From JBBDRV01 sp040905285 (lineage in GTDB: Bacteria; Bacteroidota; Rhodothermia; Balneolales; Balneolaceae), in NCBI GenBank assembly GCA_040905285.1, contig JBBDRV010000163.1, positions 1-28,723 of the forward strand: DNA of 28,723 nucleotides, given 5' to 3'. This document shows, in pieces, positions 25,104 to 28,723 of this stretch; within the stretch, counting starts at the first letter, position 1, and each line of letters starts with the position of its first letter. Below the pieces are notes generated by a model. The model saw only the letters and a program-made list of their open reading frames with translations, was not told where the DNA came from and made no database searches. The position numbers and the translations under genes are program-made.

Positions 25104-26099
25104 ATGTCATCTCATAAAGCAAAAATCACTTCAGTAGGCCACTATGCGCCTGATCATATCCTTACGAATGCGGATCTGGAAAAAATAGTCGATACAAATG
25201 ATGAATGGATACGAACCCGGACAGGAATCCGGGAACGGAGAATTCTGAAGGACCCGCAGAAAGCGACAGCGTTTATGGCAGAGAAGGCCGGAAGAGAAGC
25301 CATGGAGGCTGCGGGTGTTTCAGCTGACGAGCTGGATGCCATTATAGTCGCTACCGTGACGCCGGATTATATGTTTCCGGCTACGGCGTGCCTGGTTCAA
25401 AACCGGCTGGGAGCGAAAAACGCTTTCGGATATGATCTTTCCGCCGCCTGTTCCGGCTTTGTCTACGGACTTTCTACCGGGGCCATGATGATTGAGTCGG
25501 GAAGGCTCCGGAAGGTCCTTGTTATTGGTGCGGATACCATGAGCTCCATTATTGACTATACCGACCGCACAACCTGTATCTTATTCGGTGATGCGGCCGG
25601 GGCCGTTCTTCTTGAGGAATCGGAAGATGAAACGGGTATTATCGATTTTGTCAATCATACGGCCGGTGATGAAGAGTGTCAACTCTACCAGCATGCGGGC
25701 GGCAGCCTTCACCCGGCTTCGGAAGAGACAGTAAAAAACAAACAGCACTTTCTCCGGCAGAACGGCCGGGTTGTTTTCAGAAGGGCAACCGAAGAAATGG
25801 CTGACGTCTCTCTTGAAATCATGGAGAAAAACAATCTCCGGGGCGAAGATATAGCCTGGCTTGTCCCTCACCAGGCAAATAAAAGAATTATTGATGCCAC
25901 AGCCCGGAGGATGGGTCTGTCCGGTGACAAAGTGATGATCAATATTCAAAAATACGGTAATACGACAGCTGCGACCATTCCCCTTTGTCTGTATGACTGG
26001 AAAGATCAACTGAGATATGGTGATAAACTGATCCTGTCCGCTTTTGGCGGTGGATTTACCTGGGGTTCTGTCTATCTTAAATGGAGCGGCCGCCAGTGA
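25104..26099 (+). CDS. fabH: Beta-ketoacyl-ACP synthase III
   Basis: The product is 331 residues. KAS III condenses acetyl-CoA (or a branched starter) with malonyl-ACP to begin fatty-acid synthesis. The catalytic triad is visible: C116 (LSAACSGFVYGL), H256 (VPHQANKRI) and N286 (KYGNTTAATIP). The CoA-site region begins NDEWIRTRTGIRERR. Starter preference cannot be told from sequence. Its TGA overlaps the likely fabD GTG start (GTGA at 26096-26099). Confidence 0.97.
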   Translation: MSSHKAKITSVGHYAPDHILTNADLEKIVDTNDEWIRTRTGIRERRILKDPQKATAFMAEKAGREAMEAAGVSADELDAIIVATVTPDYMFPATACLVQNRLGAKNAFGYDLSAACSGFVYGLSTGAMMIESGRLRKVLVIGADTMSSIIDYTDRTTCILFGDAAGAVLLEESEDETGIIDFVNHTAGDEECQLYQHAGGSLHPASEETVKNKQHFLRQNGRVVFRRATEEMADVSLEIMEKNNLRGEDIAWLVPHQANKRIIDATARRMGLSGDKVMINIQKYGNTTAATIPLCLYDWKDQLRYGDKLILSAFGGGFTWGSVYLKWSGRQ

Positions 26100-26983
26100 A
26101 ACTTGCATGTTTATTTCCTGGCCAGGGATCACAGGCTGTCGGAATGGCCAAAGATCATTTCAGCTCTTCGGACAGCCTGAAAAGGCGATTTGAACAGGCG
26201 GATGACATTCTCGGCTATTCTCTGGCTTCGATCATGTTTGAAGGGCCTGAAGACAGGCTCAGGCAGACGCAATACACCCAGCCTGCTGTTTTTCTTCATT
26301 CGGTCTCCCTGTTTGAGACTCTGGATGTACAACCGGATATGACTGCCGGGCACAGCCTGGGTGAATTTTCAGCCATGGTCACTTCAGGTGCAATGACATT
26401 TGAGGATGGGCTCGGGCTGGTGTCCGCACGCGGTTCACTGATGCAGCAGGCCGGAGACAAGAAACCGGGGACAATGGCAGCCGTGATGGGGATGGATGAC
26501 GAACTGGTTGACATTATCTGTGAAGAAGCGATGGCACAGACATTCAAACATGTGATGCCTGCCAACTACAATTGCCCGGGGCAGATTGTAATTTCAGGAG
26601 ATGTCAAGGCAGTGGAGGCCGCAATGGACCTTGCAAAAGGCAGGGGATGCCGGCTGGTAAAACAACTGCCGGTAAGCGGGGCTTTCCACTCATCGCTGAT
26701 GGAGTCTGCCTATGATGAACTGAAGGAGAAACTGGATCAGGTGCAGCTGACCCGGCCGCACTGTCCCGTATATAGCAACTATACCGCTGAACCGACGTTT
26801 GATCCTGATGAAATTCGAGAAAATGTACTGCAGCAGCTTATGAACCCGGTCCGGTGGACCCAGACCCTGCAGAATATGAATCGGGACGGTGCCGGCCGGT
26901 TTGTGGAAATAGGGCCGGGCAGGGTATTGCAGGGGCTTGTCAGACGCACCCTGGCCGATGTTGAAATTTCAGGACATCAGTGA
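26096..26983 (+). CDS. fabD: Malonyl-CoA:ACP transacylase
   Basis: The product is 295 residues from the GTG at 26096, giving a KLACLFPGQGSQ N-terminus typical of the family. An ATG at 26081 adds five residues and overlaps fabH by 19 bp. FabD moves malonyl from CoA to ACP. The nucleophile is S87 in AGHSLGEFSAM, the partner His is H198 in SGAFHSSLM, and the MQQAG loop and PANYNCPGQIVISG block are intact. Translation is probably coupled to fabH. Confidence 0.96.
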   Translation: MKLACLFPGQGSQAVGMAKDHFSSSDSLKRRFEQADDILGYSLASIMFEGPEDRLRQTQYTQPAVFLHSVSLFETLDVQPDMTAGHSLGEFSAMVTSGAMTFEDGLGLVSARGSLMQQAGDKKPGTMAAVMGMDDELVDIICEEAMAQTFKHVMPANYNCPGQIVISGDVKAVEAAMDLAKGRGCRLVKQLPVSGAFHSSLMESAYDELKEKLDQVQLTRPHCPVYSNYTAEPTFDPDEIRENVLQQLMNPVRWTQTLQNMNRDGAGRFVEIGPGRVLQGLVRRTLADVEISGHQ

Positions 26984-27018
26984 TGCATTTTTCAATCAAT
27001 CCCAAAACCTGATCAGAT

Positions 27019-27762
27019 ATGAATTTGAAAGATAAAAATTGCCTGGTAACAGGCGGAAGCCGCGGCATCGGAAAATCGATTGCTCTCGAACTGGCCTCCA
27101 TGGGGGCCAATGTGGCTATTACGTATGCCCGGTCTGCCAATGCTGCAATCGATGTGGTCGAAAAGATCAGGCAGAAAGGCAGAAAGGCTACAGCCTTTCA
27201 GGCGGATGCCGTTGATTATGACGAGGCGGAAAGGGTAGTCAAAGCCATTACGGAAGAATGGGGAACCCTCGACATACTGGTTAACAATGCAGGAATCACA
27301 AAGGATAACCTGATTCTGAGGATGTCGGGTGAACAGTGGGATGCCGTTATCAACACCAATCTTAAAAGCGTATTCAATTACAGCAAGGCAGCCGCCAGGC
27401 CGATGATGAGAAACAAAGGCGGGTCTGTCATTAATATCAGCTCTGTCGTGGGTATTGCAGGAAATGCCGGTCAGAGCAACTATGCGGCTTCCAAAGCGGG
27501 CATTATCGGTTTTACAAAGTCTTATGCCAAAGAACTGGCAAGCCGCAATATCCGTGCAAATGTGATTGCCCCGGGATACATCCTGACGGAAATGACTGAA
27601 AGCCTGAGCGACTCTGTTCTGGAAAGAATCCGTGAGGAAACACCGCTGGGGCGGGCGGGCAACTCAGAGGATGTTGCCCGTGCAGTTGCGTTTCTTGCAT
27701 CGGATTTTAGTTCCTATATTACCGGAGAAGTGATACGGGTCGATGGTGGAATGGCTATGTAA
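27019..27762 (+). CDS. fabG: 3-oxoacyl-ACP reductase
   Basis: The product is 247 residues of the classical short-chain dehydrogenase family, the NADPH-dependent ketoreductase of fatty-acid elongation. Motifs are TGGSRGIG (11-18) for the cofactor, NNAG (89-92), and the catalytic S142, Y155 and K159 in SNYAASKAG. The C-terminal VAFLASDFSSYITGEVIRVDGGMAM is typical of FabG. It starts 35 bp after fabD, and its location before acpP supports FabG over other SDR enzymes. Confidence 0.97.
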   Translation: MNLKDKNCLVTGGSRGIGKSIALELASMGANVAITYARSANAAIDVVEKIRQKGRKATAFQADAVDYDEAERVVKAITEEWGTLDILVNNAGITKDNLILRMSGEQWDAVINTNLKSVFNYSKAAARPMMRNKGGSVINISSVVGIAGNAGQSNYAASKAGIIGFTKSYAKELASRNIRANVIAPGYILTEMTESLSDSVLERIREETPLGRAGNSEDVARAVAFLASDFSSYITGEVIRVDGGMAM

Positions 27763-27777
27763 CTGGCAGGCAATGAA

Positions 27778-27815
27778 TTAATACCAGGCTTACTTTAGGT
27801 GTATTTTAATACCAG
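27778..27815. promoter_or_regulatory. Paired TTAATACCAG repeats upstream of acpP
   Basis: The 10-mer TTAATACCAG occurs at 27778-27787 and 27806-27815, 28 bp start to start, in the 126-bp fabG-acpP gap. The second copy lies in the imperfect palindrome AATACCAGATATT. The AT-rich gap probably holds a promoter for acpP. The repeats could be a regulator's operator, but I know no exact consensus match. Confidence 0.35.
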
Positions 27816-27888
27816 ATATTGTATTTTCACATGAATTTTTTTCCTAACAAGTACTAACCCTCAATTTTCTTCAAAACCCAGGTATAAA

Positions 27889-28128
27889 ATGTCACAGGAT
27901 GTAGAATCAAAAGTAAAAGCAATAATTGTTGATAAATTAGGAGTTGACGATTCGGAAGTAACAACCGATGCCAACTTTACAAATGACCTTGGTGCTGATT
28001 CTCTCGATACGGTTGAACTGATTATGGAATTTGAAAAAGAATTCGACATCAGTATTCCCGACGAAGATGCAGAGAATATCGCTACTGTAGGAAGTGCCGT
28101 TAAATATCTGCAAGAGAAAATATCATAA
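27889..28128 (+). CDS. acpP: Acyl carrier protein
   Basis: The 79-residue acidic helical protein has the phosphopantetheine site S38 in LGADSLDTVELIMEFE. Length and sequence are those of the primary fatty-acid ACP. A 126-bp gap from fabG, larger than elsewhere in the cluster, fits the separate strong promoter often seen for acpP. It is followed by fabF after 27 bp. Confidence 0.98.
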   Translation: MSQDVESKVKAIIVDKLGVDDSEVTTDANFTNDLGADSLDTVELIMEFEKEFDISIPDEDAENIATVGSAVKYLQEKIS

Positions 28129-28155
28129 TCAGATCAGGAATCACTCAATAGACTT

Positions 28156-28723
28156 ATGTCTGAACGAAGAGTAGTCATTACGGGAATCGGTGCACTTACT
28201 CCCGTGGGGAAAACGGCACCGGAATTCTGGAACGGATTGATCTCGGGTAAAAGCGGGATTCGTCCGGTTACTCATTTCGATACCACAGATTTCTCAACAA
28301 AATTTGCGGGACAACTCGAAGATTATGATGAACATAGTTATTTCGGGCGGAAAGAGGCCAGAAGGCTTGACAAGGTTTCCCAGTATGCACTCGTAGCCGC
28401 CGATGAGACCATCAGAGACAGTAACATCGATCTGGACAGGATAGACAAGGACCGGGTCGGTGTACTTGTCGGTACAGGCATTGGCGGTATGAAAACCTTC
28501 TATGACCAGGCGGTGTCCTATCATCAGAACGGTCCGAGGGGCGTATCCCCTTTCTTTATTCCCATGCTGATCCCGGATATGCCTGCAGGACATATTTCGA
28601 TCAAGTACGGATTCCGTGGAGTGAATTTCTGTGCCGTATCCGCGTGTGCCACAGGTTCTCACAACATCGGTCTGGCTTACGATTCTATTCGCTATGGCCG
28701 GTCGGAGATGGTTATATGCGGCG
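28156..28723 (+). CDS. fabF: Beta-ketoacyl-ACP synthase II, 5' part
   Basis: The frame runs from the ATG at 28156 off the right edge, giving 189 residues of a protein normally about 415 long. The N-terminus MSERRVVITGIGALTPVG, the block VGTGIGGMKTFYDQ, and the nucleophile C164 in VSACATGSHNIG identify an elongating KAS of the FabF type. The two catalytic histidines lie beyond the window. The position after acpP is the usual one. Confidence 0.96.
   Translation, partial: MSERRVVITGIGALTPVGKTAPEFWNGLISGKSGIRPVTHFDTTDFSTKFAGQLEDYDEHSYFGRKEARRLDKVSQYALVAADETIRDSNIDLDRIDKDRVGVLVGTGIGGMKTFYDQAVSYHQNGPRGVSPFFIPMLIPDMPAGHISIKYGFRGVNFCAVSACATGSHNIGLAYDSIRYGRSEMVICG

Noticed and set aside
1..28723. tRNA, rRNA, CRISPR, insertion sequence or prophage elements
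   Set aside because: Reading both strands I saw no cloverleaf with a conserved T-loop, no regularly spaced repeat-spacer pattern, no transposase or integrase motif and no terminal inverted repeats. This was by eye, not with a covariance model.

Overview
The window is a gene-dense stretch of about 50% GC carrying bacterial housekeeping genes. I see no tRNA, rRNA, CRISPR array, insertion sequence, integrase or phage gene, and no gene-free gap above about 205 bp. Family content suggests the Bacteroidota/Balneolota/Rhodothermota side of the FCB group. Pointers are separate nuoC and nuoD genes, a nuoA-H block without nuoI, a DUF2911 lipoprotein, a UPF0182 membrane protein, an LpxH-like hydrolase (so probably Gram-negative), the order yceD-rpmF-plsX-fabH-fabD-fabG-acpP-fabF, and almost no Shine-Dalgarno sequences before starts. 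Phylum placement is inference.

Layout. Bases 1-659 (+) hold the 3' part of a DUF3524/QTMAN-like glycosyltransferase. It converges on dnaB, and the two genes share a TTAA that serves as both stop codons. From 656 to about 21110 everything is on the minus strand. Read in the direction of transcription (right to left), the order is: a polyprenyl diphosphate synthase, an LpxH-like hydrolase and a class A penicillin-binding protein (envelope cluster); nuoA-B-C-D-E-F-G-H (peripheral arm plus NuoH of complex I); a DUF2911 lipoprotein; a UPF0182 membrane protein; a serine-hydrolase lipoprotein; mtaB overlapping a family-4-type uracil-DNA glycosylase; then dnaB. From 21314 to the right edge everything is on the plus strand: pgi, a deoxynucleoside kinase, yceD (DUF177), rpmF, plsX, fabH, fabD, fabG, acpP and a fabF cut by the window edge. 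These last genes form the classic ribosome/phospholipid/fatty-acid cluster.

How the genes fit together. PlsX, FabH, FabD, FabG, AcpP and FabF supply acyl-ACP for membranes and lipid A. LpxH acts in lipid A synthesis, the prenyl synthase makes a quinone side chain or lipid carrier, and PBP1A builds peptidoglycan. NuoA-H form most of the NADH-oxidising arm of complex I; NuoI-N must be encoded elsewhere.

I found no clearly new multi-gene system. The points most worth a second look are small. The uracil-DNA glycosylase has lost three of the four expected Fe-S cysteines. A GATC-rich tandem array ends in the pgi start codon and creates a five-codon upstream ORF. Exact in-frame tandem duplications occur in lpxH and yceD, and two strong inverted repeats lie upstream of dnaB. 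The nuo operon is split.
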